Assembly: GCF_023614525.1 (NCBI RefSeq)
Contig: NZ_CP097885.1
Span: 742,501-806,500 of the forward strand
Direction of reading: 5' to 3'
Origin: Peptoniphilus genitalis
GTDB taxonomy: Bacteria > Bacillota > Clostridia > Tissierellales > Peptoniphilaceae
DNA: 64,000 nt
Part shown: piece by piece, positions 33,154-41,673 of the stretch
Position numbering within the stretch: the first letter of the stretch is position 1
Layout of the letters: every line of letters starts with the position of its first letter
Position numbers and translations under genes: made by a program
The notes under the pieces: generated by a model
Seen by the model: the letters and a program-made list of their open reading frames with translations, nothing else
What the model was told of the DNA's origin: nothing
Databases searched by the model: none

Positions 33154-33492
33154 GTGGAAAAAATACTTTTTTATGTGATGGAAGGCGAGAAGATGTGCTT
33201 TAACCACGTCATGTTAAATGCAGACTCCCTCCTAGAAGCTGGCAAGTAAGTAAAAATAATTCTTGAAGGCAAGTCTGTCAAGCTTCCAAAAGTTTTAGAA
33301 GACGAGAAAAATTCTCTTTATAAAAAACTCTTGGACTCAGGACTTATTGTGGGCGTATGCAAGGCTTGCTCCAAGGTAATGGGCGTCTATGAGGATAACG
33401 AAAAGCTTGGCCTTACATTTTTAGATGACATGAAGGGCCACGCTGGCATGGAAAAATATATAAGCCAAGGCTATCAAGTCCTTGTCTTCTAA
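33154..33492 (+). pseudogene. DsrE-family protein gene broken by one nonsense codon
   Basis: From GTG at 33154 (AAGGAGAA upstream) the frame reads MEKILFYVMEGEKMCFNHV and on to SLLEAGK, then TAA at 33247-33249 (codon 32), then VKIILEGKSVKLPKVLEDE through GVCKACSKVMGVYED to GYQVLVF and stop at 33490. Without the stop it is a complete 112-residue cytosolic DsrE-like protein; relatives have Glu or a similar residue where the TAA is, so one GAA-to-TAA change explains it. The rest of the frame is intact, so the lesion is recent, or it is a sequencing error. Function of this subgroup is unknown; Cys pairs suggest sulfur transfer. Confidence 0.82.
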
Positions 33493-33510
33493 TTAAAAAT
33501 TATAAAAAAT

Positions 33511-33581
33511 AAACCAGAGCTGCGAAGAAAGTTTCATTATCCTTTAGGATTTTGAAGCTTACTTCCTAGCTCTGGTTTTTT
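33511..33581. terminator. Terminator-like long hairpin between convergent genes
   Basis: 11-bp stem AAACCAGAGCT (33511-33521) with AGCTCTGGTTT (33568-33578), a 46-nt apical part with weaker pairing, and T tracts on both strands. Confidence 0.75.
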
Positions 33582-33585
33582 ATTT

Positions 33586-34341
33586 TTATATAAGAGTATC
33601 TAAAAACATCATTAGGATAAATCCAAAAACTACCCCATAAGTTGCCTCTCTCTCATATCCGTTATTGTGGGTCTCTGGTATAATCTCGTCACTAATTACA
33701 AAAAGCATGGCTCCTCCTGCAAGAGCAAGGATGAAGCCTAGAGTTGCAGAGAAGATGGAAACAAGTCCAACTCCAAGGAAGGCTCCAATAGGTTCAACAA
33801 GTCCTGTCAAGCTTGCTATGGCAAAGGCCTTCTTGCGAGTGTAGCCTTCACGAACAAGGGCAAGGGCAACAGCAAGTCCCTCTGGCATATTTTGTAGGGA
33901 GATGCCAAGGGCAACTGAAAGACCATTTGCCACATTTTCTCCACCAAAACTTACACCAGTTGCAAGTCCTTCTGGAAAGTTGTGGATGGCAATGGCAATT
34001 ACAAAGAGCCACATCTTGGATAAGTTCTTTACATTTGCTCCCTCGTGTCTATTGTCTATTAAGTGCTCGTGGGGTGCAAACTTGTCGATTAAATCAAGAA
34101 GGAGAGCCCCGAAAAAAATTCCAAGTCCCGTTGAGACAACGCCCATAGTTCCATTAGCTATCTCAAGACTTGGTATAACAAGGGAGAAGCAAGTTGCTGC
34201 AAGCATAACTCCTGCTGCAGCTGCAAGGAGAATGTCCAGTCCCTTCTGGCTCACATCCTTTGCAAAAAATATAGGGATTGCACCAACCCCTGTCATAAGT
34301 CCAGGCACCACACAGCCTAGTATAAGAAAAGTTAAATTCAT
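33586..34341 (-). CDS. ZIP-family divalent metal transporter (ZupT-like)
   Basis: 251 residues and eight predicted helices. Metal-binding helices IV and V show IHNFPEGLATG and LQNMPEGLAVA, the H-N-x-P-E-G motifs of ZIP. A His-containing loop (FAPHEHLIDNRHEG) lies between helices III and IV. The protein should import Zn2+ or other divalent metals. It is monocistronic; no metal-responsive site was recognised upstream. Confidence 0.93.
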   Translation of the reverse strand: MNLTFLILGCVVPGLMTGVGAIPIFFAKDVSQKGLDILLAAAAGVMLAATCFSLVIPSLEIANGTMGVVSTGLGIFFGALLLDLIDKFAPHEHLIDNRHEGANVKNLSKMWLFVIAIAIHNFPEGLATGVSFGGENVANGLSVALGISLQNMPEGLAVALALVREGYTRKKAFAIASLTGLVEPIGAFLGVGLVSIFSATLGFILALAGGAMLFVISDEIIPETHNNGYEREATYGVVFGFILMMFLDTLI

Positions 34342-34413
34342 TTAATCACCTTAATTCAAAATTTTACCTATTAATTATAACACAATAATATATTTAATTT
34401 TTCGCAAAAAATA

Positions 34414-34434
34414 AAAGCACGAAGGTCGTGCTTT
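34414..34434 (-). terminator. Terminator of the 71-residue protein operon
   Basis: 9-bp stem AAAGCACGA/TCGTGCTTT, 3-nt loop, T-rich tail on the minus strand. It lies downstream of the repeat tract. Confidence 0.7.
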
Positions 34435-34452
34435 ATTATTACTATTTAAATT

Positions 34453-34577
34453 CTTATAAAGTTGTAGATTTTTATAGGGGCATAAAATCTTGCAAGCTTG
34501 TATCTTTTTATAAAGTCCTGATACCTTACAAGGTCATAGTTTCTTATAAAGTCATAAATCTTTATAAGATTATAAAC
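34453..34577. repeat. Degenerate tandem repeat, about seven units of 17-19 bp
   Basis: Units start near 34453, 34471, 34490, 34507, 34526, 34543 and 34561, with a loose consensus YTTATAAAGTCATARATC. The first and sixth units share CTTATAAAGT. The tract begins in the last codons of the small gene at 34570 and ends before the terminator. Confidence 0.65.
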
Positions 34578-34785
34578 TGTTAACCGCTCTTCTTATTCCA
34601 CCAGCTAGTTCGTCAAAAAATCTTGAGACCTTGTCAAAGAGATCTCCTAGGTTAAAGTTTCTAATTCCACTGACAATAAAGTGTTTGTCAATTCTTTGAT
34701 TTCCAATAAAGATGGAAATGTTAAAAAGTTTCATTAGGATAAGAATTCCTGCTATTATTCCCAAAATTTTTAAAGCTTTTTTCAT
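34570..34785 (-). CDS. Small membrane-anchored protein of unknown function
   Basis: 71 residues. One N-terminal helix (about 4-26, ALKILGIIAGILILMKLF) is followed by an amphipathic, charged C-terminus (NFNLGDLFDKVSRFFDELAG). AGGTGAT lies 5 nt before the ATG. It sits 8 nt downstream of the metallopeptidase gene and so is likely its operon partner. No family is recognised. Its last codons are part of a tandem repeat tract, so the C-terminal end may have changed by repeat growth. Confidence 0.7.
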   Translation of the reverse strand: MKKALKILGIIAGILILMKLFNISIFIGNQRIDKHFIVSGIRNFNLGDLFDKVSRFFDELAGGIRRAVNSL

Positions 34786-34793
34786 TTTATCAC

Positions 34794-35333
34794 CTAGGTC
34801 TTTAATTCTCTTTCAATTTCTTCATAGTTTTCCATGTACTTCTTGCACTCATTTATAAAATTCTTGTCGTGGTGAAAGAATTTTAAGTGAACTAACTCGT
34901 GAAGGACAACTGCCTCAATTTGTTCTAAGGGTCTTGCTGCCAGGTAGAGATTTATTTTTATATCTCCACGCTGTGGATAGCAGGTTCCCCATCTCACCTT
35001 CATCTTCCTTATCTCATAGGACTTGGCTGAGAGTCCAGTCAAGGCTTCGTATCTTGGAAAAATTTCATCCAAGACCTTCTGAAGCTCTCGTCTGTAAATT
35101 TTTTCAAGTTCTTCCTCTGAAGTGAAGTTTACCTTTTGGCCAAACAAGTGGTTATTGTAGCGTCCCCTTCTCTCATCTTCCATCTTTAGTCTCTCAATGG
35201 CTTCCTCATTGTTTTTAATAAATTCTTTTATGGCTCTGTCAGTCATAGACCTTGGAGCAGAAACTTTTATTATCCCATCTTCGACCCTAAGCCTAAGGGA
35301 CCTTATCTTCTTTTTATTTATTTCTATATCCAT
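34794..35333 (-). CDS. YgjP-like (DUF45) zinc metallopeptidase
   Basis: 179 residues, somewhat shorter than many YgjP proteins (about 220-240). The zinc site is HELVHLKFFHH (HExxH plus a downstream His), preceded by the family's KMKVRWGTC segment. These SprT-like proteins are thought to be cytosolic proteases; none of the closely related bacterial ones has a firm role. It lies between cls (6-nt gap) and the small membrane protein gene, in one probable operon. Confidence 0.88.
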   Translation of the reverse strand: MDIEINKKKIRSLRLRVEDGIIKVSAPRSMTDRAIKEFIKNNEEAIERLKMEDERRGRYNNHLFGQKVNFTSEEELEKIYRRELQKVLDEIFPRYEALTGLSAKSYEIRKMKVRWGTCYPQRGDIKINLYLAARPLEQIEAVVLHELVHLKFFHHDKNFINECKKYMENYEEIERELKT

Positions 35334-35339
35334 TATATC

Positions 35340-36803
35340 CTATAAGAGGGGAGATAAAAGTCTTGAAAAGGATTCACGTAGCTTAGTGAACTTTGACCTC
35401 TTGGCATAAGTTTCCTTAGTTATCTCTGTGCACTCTTCAAGATCCCTCTTAAAGTCTTCCTTTAATTTTTTATTTAATTCTTCATCGTATAAGAAGGCGT
35501 TGACTTCAAAGTTTAGTTCAAAGGACCTTATGTCGAAGTTTGCTGTCCCAACGCTTGATAGGTAGTCATCTGATATCATAATCTTTGTGTGGAGGAAGCC
35601 AGCTTCATATTGGTAGACATGAGCTCCCCACTTTAAAAGTTCTCCCAAAAAAGATAGGGATGCCCAGTGAACAAAGAGGTGGTCACGCTTGGCTGGGAAC
35701 ATTATGTTGACATCAACTCCACTTAGGGCTGCAACCTTTATGGCCTTTAAGAGTCCTTCATCAGGAACAAAGTAAGGAGTTTGGATGTAGAGTTCCTTCC
35801 TTGCAGAAGTTATTAATTTTTCGTAGCCATTTCTTATGGAGTCTGCCTTGGTGTCTGGTCCACTTGTGACAATATTTATGTCCACTCCATCTTCTATCTC
35901 TGGAAAAATTTCTGTAGTGAAACCCTTGGTGTGGTCTTCTGATGCAAACTTGAAGTCTAAGAAAAATCTCCAGGCAAGTCCATTGACTGCTGGACCTTCT
36001 ATTCTTAGGTGGGTGTCTCTCCAATAGCCCATGGGACCCTTGGATATATATTCATCTCCAACGTTAAATCCGCCAACATAACCAATTCTCTTGTCGATTA
36101 CAGCAATCTTTCTGTGGTTTCTGTAGTTGATGTGGGTGTTGATCTTGTCAATAATACCTGGGAAGAAGATGGCAAACTTAACTCCAGCTTTTTCGAGAGA
36201 CTTCCTGTCCCTTAGCTTCATCTTCCTAACACCCATGCCGTCAACTAATAAGTAAACGTCAAGGCCTTCCTTGGCCTTTGACTTTAGTATATCCATAAAT
36301 TCAGTGGAAAGTCCATCTGATTTAAAAATATAATATTGAACGTAAATTGTATGTTTAGCCTTTCTCAAGTCTTCAAAGAGGGCAGCGAATTTTTCAACTC
36401 CATCGTTAAAAATCTTTACCTTGTTGTCGGTGTAGAGCATTTCGTTTTCTGCCTTGTTGAACATCTCAACCATATCAATGTGGTTGGCAGTTCTCTTTTT
36501 TGAAAACCTAAATTCCTTGTTCTTTATCTCTCTTAATTGAGCTTTTGATTCCTTGCTTAGGATCTCGTCCTTTTTATGTTTGCCACTAAATATTTTGGAT
36601 TTTGAAATGTCTTGTCCTATAAAAAGGTAGAGTACAAAACCAAGAAGGGGCAAGAAGTTAATAGCCATTACCCACAATAATGTGGATATTGGCTTCTTGT
36701 TGTCAAATAAAATTATAAAGGTGGATACTAGTAAGTTTACAATAAATAGTACTGAATAAACTTGGGCAAAGTTTTTAAGCATCCCAAAATATACACTAAA
36801 CAT
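35340..36803 (-). CDS. cls: Cardiolipin synthase
   Basis: 487 residues. Two N-terminal membrane helices (PLDc_N, about 10-65) are followed by two phospholipase-D domains, each with an HKD motif: HRKIAVID (about 225) and HTKIMISD (about 405). The spacing and GGFNVGDEY after the first motif match bacterial ClsA. It condenses two phosphatidylglycerols to cardiolipin at the cytoplasmic membrane. It is the first gene of an apparent operon with the metallopeptidase and the small membrane protein, and is 20 nt from typA. Confidence 0.95.
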   Translation of the reverse strand: MFSVYFGMLKNFAQVYSVLFIVNLLVSTFIILFDNKKPISTLLWVMAINFLPLLGFVLYLFIGQDISKSKIFSGKHKKDEILSKESKAQLREIKNKEFRFSKKRTANHIDMVEMFNKAENEMLYTDNKVKIFNDGVEKFAALFEDLRKAKHTIYVQYYIFKSDGLSTEFMDILKSKAKEGLDVYLLVDGMGVRKMKLRDRKSLEKAGVKFAIFFPGIIDKINTHINYRNHRKIAVIDKRIGYVGGFNVGDEYISKGPMGYWRDTHLRIEGPAVNGLAWRFFLDFKFASEDHTKGFTTEIFPEIEDGVDINIVTSGPDTKADSIRNGYEKLITSARKELYIQTPYFVPDEGLLKAIKVAALSGVDVNIMFPAKRDHLFVHWASLSFLGELLKWGAHVYQYEAGFLHTKIMISDDYLSSVGTANFDIRSFELNFEVNAFLYDEELNKKLKEDFKRDLEECTEITKETYAKRSKFTKLRESFSRLLSPLL

Positions 36804-36823
36804 CTTTTACTCCTTTCCTAAAA

Positions 36824-38647
36824 TTATTTATTTTTCTTTGATTTATATCTTGTTTGTGAGTTTAGAATTTTCTTTCTAAGTCTAAATTCATTAGGTGTAA
36901 TTTCTATTAGCTCGTCATCTTCAATAAACTCTAAAGCTTCTTCAAGACTCATCTTCCTAACTGGAGAAAGTCTAAGGGCTTCATCAGAACCTGATGCTCT
37001 GACGTTAGTTTGTTTCTTTGACTTAGTAACAGAAACTTCAATTTCAATTCCCTTTGGTGATTCACCAACAACTTGACCTTCATAAACATCTTCACCTGGC
37101 TCAACAAATAGGGTACCACGTTCTTGGGCGTTGTTAAGTCCATAAGCTGAAGCTGTTCCTGTGTCAAAGGAAACAATAGATGCATTTACCCTTCTTGGGA
37201 TTTCTCCCTTGAAAGGCACATAGGATTCAAAAATAGAATTTAGGATTCCAGAACCCTTAGTGTCAGTCATAAATTCTGTCCTATAACCAATAAGTCCCCT
37301 TGATGGAATAATAAATTCAAGCCTTTGGTAGCCCCCATTAGGTTCAACAATGTTAACAAGCTCTCCCTTTCTCCTGCCAAGTTTTTCTATAACAGATCCG
37401 GCGTAGACATTGTCAACATCAATAGTAACTCTTTCTGTTGGCTCTAACTTTTTGCCATTTTCATCATATTTATAAAGAACTTGTGGTTTGGAAACTTGGA
37501 ACTCATAACCTTCACGTCTCATGTTTTCAATTAAAACTGAAAGGTGAAGTTCTCCCCTACCAGAAACCTTAAAGGAATCAGTTGAGTCAGTATCTTCAAC
37601 TCTTAGTCCTACGTCAGTTTGTAGTTCTCTGTGAAGTCTTGCCTTGATTTGTCTTGAAGTCAAGAACTTTCCAACCCTTCCTGCAAAAGGTGAATCATTT
37701 ACAGAGAAGTTCATGGAAATTGTTGGCTCAGAAATTTTTACAAATTCAAGAGCTTCTGTGTCTTCTGTTGAAGTAATAGTGTCTCCAATGTTGATGTCTT
37801 CGATACCTGTTACTGCAACAATGGAACCTGAACGTGATGAATCAACTTCAACCCTGTCTAGACCTTCAAACTCATAGATTTGTGCAATCTTAATGTTTTC
37901 TTTAAAGTCTGGATCAAGTTTATTAACTCTTACAAGCTTGTCGTTTTCGTTAATAATACCTTGTTCGATTTTTCCAATACCAATTCTTCCAATGTATTCA
38001 TTGTAGTCAATTGTGGAAATTAGAAGTTTGAAAGGTTCATCATCTCTTTGTTCTGGACCTGGAATGTAATTAATAATAGTTTCAAAAAGTGGGTCCATGT
38101 TTTCCATCTTGTCCTCTACATCAAGAGCTGCAATACCTTGCTTTGCTGATGCAAATACAAAAGGACATTCAAGAACAGATTCATCAGCACCCAATTCGAT
38201 AAATAGGTCAAGAACTTCGTCAACTACTTCAAGTGGTCTTGCTTCAGGTCTATCTACCTTGTTAATGCAGACAATAACTGGAAGGTTAAGTTCAAAGGAC
38301 TTCTTTAACACAAACTTAGTTTGTGGCATTGGACCTTCAAAGGCATCTACTAATAGGACAACACCATTTACCATTTTTAAAACACGTTCAACTTCGCCAC
38401 CGAAGTCAGCGTGTCCTGGAGTATCAATGATATTAATCTTAACTCCATTGTGGTTAACAGCAGTGTTCTTGGAAAGGATAGTGATACCTCTTTCCTTTTC
38501 AATGTCATTTGAGTCCATTACCCTGTCCTTAACTTGTTGGTTTTCCCTAAAGATACCTGATTGTCTTAATAGGGCATCAACTAGGGTAGTCTTACCGTGG
38601 TCAACGTGGGCAATAATAGCTATATTTCTTATATCTTGTCTTTTCAA
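36824..38647 (-). CDS. typA: Ribosome-associated GTPase TypA/BipA
   Basis: 607 residues, full length. GTPase motifs [23 protein letters not shown] and SAKQG are present, followed by the EF-G-like domains III and V and the TypA-specific C-terminal domain (SRGLIGYRTEFMTDTKG, and ERGTLFVEPGEDVYEGQVVG). TypA acts in 50S assembly and stress adaptation, binding the ribosome at the EF-G site. The start lacks a strong AGGAGG but has GAGATGAG upstream. Confidence 0.97.
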   Translation of the reverse strand: MKRQDIRNIAIIAHVDHGKTTLVDALLRQSGIFRENQQVKDRVMDSNDIEKERGITILSKNTAVNHNGVKINIIDTPGHADFGGEVERVLKMVNGVVLLVDAFEGPMPQTKFVLKKSFELNLPVIVCINKVDRPEARPLEVVDEVLDLFIELGADESVLECPFVFASAKQGIAALDVEDKMENMDPLFETIINYIPGPEQRDDEPFKLLISTIDYNEYIGRIGIGKIEQGIINENDKLVRVNKLDPDFKENIKIAQIYEFEGLDRVEVDSSRSGSIVAVTGIEDINIGDTITSTEDTEALEFVKISEPTISMNFSVNDSPFAGRVGKFLTSRQIKARLHRELQTDVGLRVEDTDSTDSFKVSGRGELHLSVLIENMRREGYEFQVSKPQVLYKYDENGKKLEPTERVTIDVDNVYAGSVIEKLGRRKGELVNIVEPNGGYQRLEFIIPSRGLIGYRTEFMTDTKGSGILNSIFESYVPFKGEIPRRVNASIVSFDTGTASAYGLNNAQERGTLFVEPGEDVYEGQVVGESPKGIEIEVSVTKSKKQTNVRASGSDEALRLSPVRKMSLEEALEFIEDDELIEITPNEFRLRKKILNSQTRYKSKKNK

Positions 38648-38710
38648 AAATTCTCATCTCATTTCTTCATGTTTCTATCCTATTTTAAGCTTAAATAAAA
38701 AAAAGTGCAA

Positions 38711-38753
38711 CAAAAAAGACCTATAAACTTTGAAATTATCAGTTTATAGGTCT
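38711..38753 (-). terminator. hisS terminator
   Basis: 13-bp stem AGACCTATAAACT/AGTTTATAGGTCT (38717-38753), 11-nt loop, then six T on the minus strand. It separates hisS from typA. Confidence 0.92.
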
Positions 38754-38768
38754 AATTTTAATCCGAGC

Positions 38769-40076
38769 TTACTTCTTAAATCTTTCAACTAACTCATCAA
38801 AAGTTACTTCTTCCTGATCTCCTGTCTTCATATCCTTCAAACTATACTTTCTAGTTTTTATTTCTTCTTCACCAAGAACTATTACATAGTCCACCTTTGT
38901 TTGGTCTGCGTACTTGAATTTCTTCTTTAATTTTGCAAATTCTGTGTAGACAGAAACCCTTACTCCCTTTTCTCTAAGTTCACTTAGGAGTTTAATTCCG
39001 TCGTGGATGCAATCATCCATTGGGATAATTAAAAGGTCAACTAAAGATTTTTCTTCACTAGAAATTATTTTTGCTTCATTTAATTGGTAGAAAAGTCTTG
39101 AAAGTCCAATGGAAATCCCAACTCCTGGCAATGCCTTGTCTGTGTAATAGCTTGCAAGGTCTTCGTATCTTCCACCTGAGCAAACTGATCCAATCTTTGG
39201 ATAGTTATCAAGAGTAGTTTCATAAACTGTGCCTGTGTAGTAGTCAAGGCCTCTTGCAATCTTTAGGTCAATGTCAAAACAGTCTTCGTCTATGCCAAAG
39301 TCCCTCATGTAGCCAACAACTTGTGTAAGTTCATCAAGTCCTTCTTGGAAGATCTCATCTTCTATTTTTAATGCTCTTAGTTGTTCAAGAATTTCATCTA
39401 CAGTTCCCTTGATTTTTATAAATTCTAGGATTTTTTCTCCAGAATCTCTTCCTATTCCATTTTCTCCTAATTCTTCAAGGACACTTTCTTCACCAATCTT
39501 ATCTAGCTTGTCAACGGTTCTAAGTACATTCATGGAGTCTTCGATTCCAAGTGATGAGAAGAAGCCCTTTAAGATCTTTCTATTGTTAAGGTGAATTGTG
39601 AAATCTGTAAAGCCTAAGTCCTTAAAAGTGTGGAAGATTACAACTGGGAACTCTGCGTCATTGACAAGCGAAAGTTCTCCCATGCCAATTGTGTCAATAT
39701 CACATTGGTAGAACTCTCTAAAACGTCCCTTTTGAGCCTTCTCTCCCCTGTAAACTTTTCCTATTTGATATCTTTTAAATGGGAAGGATAAGTCGTTCAT
39801 GTGCTCTACAGTGTATCTTGCTAGGGGAACTGTCAGGTCAAACCTAAGACTCATGTCAGTGTCTCCCTTTGAGAACCTGTAAATTTGTTTTTCAGTTTCT
39901 CCACCGCCCTTTGCTAGTAGGACTTCAGATTTTTCTATAACTGGAGTATCTATGGGCAAAAAGCCGTGCTTTTCAAAATTTTTTCTTATAATGTCTTTCA
40001 TCTCATTAAAGAGAATTTGATCCTTTGGTAGTAGTTCCATAAAACCTGGAAGGGTTGATGGTTTTACAATTGTCAT
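38769..40076 (-). CDS. hisS: Histidyl-tRNA synthetase
   Basis: 435 residues. Class II motifs are seen: motif 2 with YRGEKAQKGRFREFYQCDID, the histidine-A signature RGLDYYTGTVYE, motif 3 (GVGISIGLSRL), and the C-terminal anticodon domain from about 335. It charges tRNA-His. RBS AGGAGTG precedes the ATG at 40076. No T-box is seen in its leader, unlike many Firmicute synthetases. Confidence 0.97.
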   Translation of the reverse strand: MTIVKPSTLPGFMELLPKDQILFNEMKDIIRKNFEKHGFLPIDTPVIEKSEVLLAKGGGETEKQIYRFSKGDTDMSLRFDLTVPLARYTVEHMNDLSFPFKRYQIGKVYRGEKAQKGRFREFYQCDIDTIGMGELSLVNDAEFPVVIFHTFKDLGFTDFTIHLNNRKILKGFFSSLGIEDSMNVLRTVDKLDKIGEESVLEELGENGIGRDSGEKILEFIKIKGTVDEILEQLRALKIEDEIFQEGLDELTQVVGYMRDFGIDEDCFDIDLKIARGLDYYTGTVYETTLDNYPKIGSVCSGGRYEDLASYYTDKALPGVGISIGLSRLFYQLNEAKIISSEEKSLVDLLIIPMDDCIHDGIKLLSELREKGVRVSVYTEFAKLKKKFKYADQTKVDYVIVLGEEEIKTRKYSLKDMKTGDQEEVTFDELVERFKK

Positions 40077-40246
40077 AATATCACTCCTGTTTATAAATTT
40101 TGCTTTTTCTTCTTATTAATAATTATAATTTTATCACATTTAGGGAGCTTTTTGTACTTTTGTATGCTATTACGAGAAAGTTTTGAAAGCTTTATAAAAA
40201 TTTTATTTAATTTTTAAATTTTTCGTGTATTAATTTGATAGAGTCT

Positions 40247-40275
40247 TTGACTTGATAAGCTTTATCCCTTATAAT
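40247..40275 (+). promoter_or_regulatory. gltS: gltS promoter
   Basis: TTGACT (40247-40252), 17-bp spacer, TATAAT (40270-40275). Confidence 0.88.
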
Positions 40276-40282
40276 CAAATGG

Positions 40283-40302
40283 TTAATATATTGATATATT
40301 AA
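40283..40302 (+). promoter_or_regulatory. Palindrome at the gltS start point
   Basis: TTAATATAT-TG-ATATATTAA, a 9-bp perfect inverted repeat just downstream of the -10, suited to a repressor operator. The binding protein is unknown. Confidence 0.6.
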
Positions 40303-40325
40303 TAAATTTTTTAGGAGGAAAAAAT

Positions 40326-41549
40326 ATGGAAAGAATGGTAATCGAGTTCGGCATGTTCGAAACTCTACTACTTGGCGTATTAGCCATTTACCTGGGAGAT
40401 TTCATGAGAAAGAAATTTCCAGTTTTAGTTAAGTACTGTCTGCCTTCAGCCGTAGTTGGTGGCACTATTGTATCTATTATTACTATGATTTTATACTACG
40501 CAGGCATAATGGAACCTAACTTTGATTTTAAGACAGTTAACACTTTATTTTATTGTCTATTCTTCGCGGCTAGTGGAGCTGCAGCCAGCCTTTCACTTTT
40601 AAAACAAGGTGGAAAGCTTGTAGTTATCTTTGCAGCTTTAGCTGCCCTACTTGCAGCTTGTCAAAATGCAGTTGCACTTGGAGTTGGTGGCCTAATGGGA
40701 GTTAATCCACTTATCTCAATGATGACTGGCTCAATCCCAATGACAGGTGGCCACGGTAACGCTGCAAGTTTTGCACCAATAGCTGTTGAAGCTGGTCAAA
40801 CTGCTGCCATGGAAGTTGCCATTGCATCTGCTACTTTTGGACTTATTGCAGGTTCACTTATTGGCGGACCTTACGGTAACTTTATCGTTAAGAAATTTGG
40901 ATTTGAAGATCCAGAACTAGATAATCAACAAAACACTCTTGTTGATACAGCCAAAACTGTTTTGATGAACAAGAAGACTATGATTTCTTCTGTAAATATG
41001 ATGGTTCTTGCTTGTGGTATTGGCCAATTAATTTTCTTGGGCCTACAAAAAGTTGGTGCTAACATTCCAATTCACGTTTGCTGTATGCTTGGTGGTATTC
41101 TTGTGAGAGTCTTCCTTGATAAGACAGGAAGAGTTGAAGATTCACTTCTTGAAGCAATTGATACTGTTGGAGACTTTTCTCTTGCACTTTTCGTTTCAAT
41201 GTCAATTGTAAGTATGAAGCTATGGCAACTTGCAGACCTAGGACCTCAACTAATCGTTCTTCTTCTTGCACAAGTTGTTCTTGTTCTAGTATTCACTTAC
41301 TTCTTAACATTTAGACTACTTGGCAAGAACTATGACTCAGCTGTTATGGCAGTAGGTCACCTTGGATTCTCAACAGGTGCTGTTCCAGTTTCAATGACAA
41401 CTATGAAGACAGTTTGTGACAAGTATAGGTTCTCTAAGCTTGCCTTCTTCGTTGTTCCAGTAATTGGTGGATTTATTTCAAATATTTCAAATGCACTAAT
41501 AATTACTAAGTTCTTAGACATTGCCATTAAGATGAGCGCAGGTATGTAG
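40326..41549 (+). CDS. gltS: Sodium/glutamate symporter
   Basis: 407 residues with about 10-12 membrane segments. The GltS core is clear, with GSIPMTGGHGNAASFAPIA in the first half and GHLGFSTGAVPVSMTTMKT in the inverted second half. It imports glutamate with Na+. In this window glutamate is the expected main energy substrate, and the Na+ gradient would come from the glutaconyl-CoA decarboxylase pump, so import and pump form a Na+ cycle. It has a strong promoter with a palindrome, AGGAGG and a terminator. Confidence 0.96.
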   Translation: MERMVIEFGMFETLLLGVLAIYLGDFMRKKFPVLVKYCLPSAVVGGTIVSIITMILYYAGIMEPNFDFKTVNTLFYCLFFAASGAAASLSLLKQGGKLVVIFAALAALLAACQNAVALGVGGLMGVNPLISMMTGSIPMTGGHGNAASFAPIAVEAGQTAAMEVAIASATFGLIAGSLIGGPYGNFIVKKFGFEDPELDNQQNTLVDTAKTVLMNKKTMISSVNMMVLACGIGQLIFLGLQKVGANIPIHVCCMLGGILVRVFLDKTGRVEDSLLEAIDTVGDFSLALFVSMSIVSMKLWQLADLGPQLIVLLLAQVVLVLVFTYFLTFRLLGKNYDSAVMAVGHLGFSTGAVPVSMTTMKTVCDKYRFSKLAFFVVPVIGGFISNISNALIITKFLDIAIKMSAGM

Positions 41550-41610
41550 GAAAAATTATAAATCTTTTAATTTTAGAATTATTTTAATTTAAAATTTTAA
41601 GCACTAAAAA

Positions 41611-41642
41611 AGGGCTATAGTGAAAACTATAAGCCCTCTTTT
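41611..41642. terminator. Terminator between gltS and aldehyde dehydrogenase
   Basis: Stem AGGGCTATAGT/ACTATAAGCCCT with one bulge and a GAAA loop, with T tracts on both strands. Confidence 0.88.
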
Positions 41643-41673
41643 TGATTATTCTATTTATTTATAAAATTTATTC

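Noticed and set aside
33247-33249. Programmed recoding or selenocysteine at the internal stop of the DsrE-like gene
   Set aside because: The codon is TAA, which is not used for selenocysteine, and no SECIS-like hairpin or slippery site follows.
40077-40246. T-box leader for hisS
   Set aside because: The minus-strand leader has no GGTGGTACCGC-type motif or terminator/antiterminator pair.
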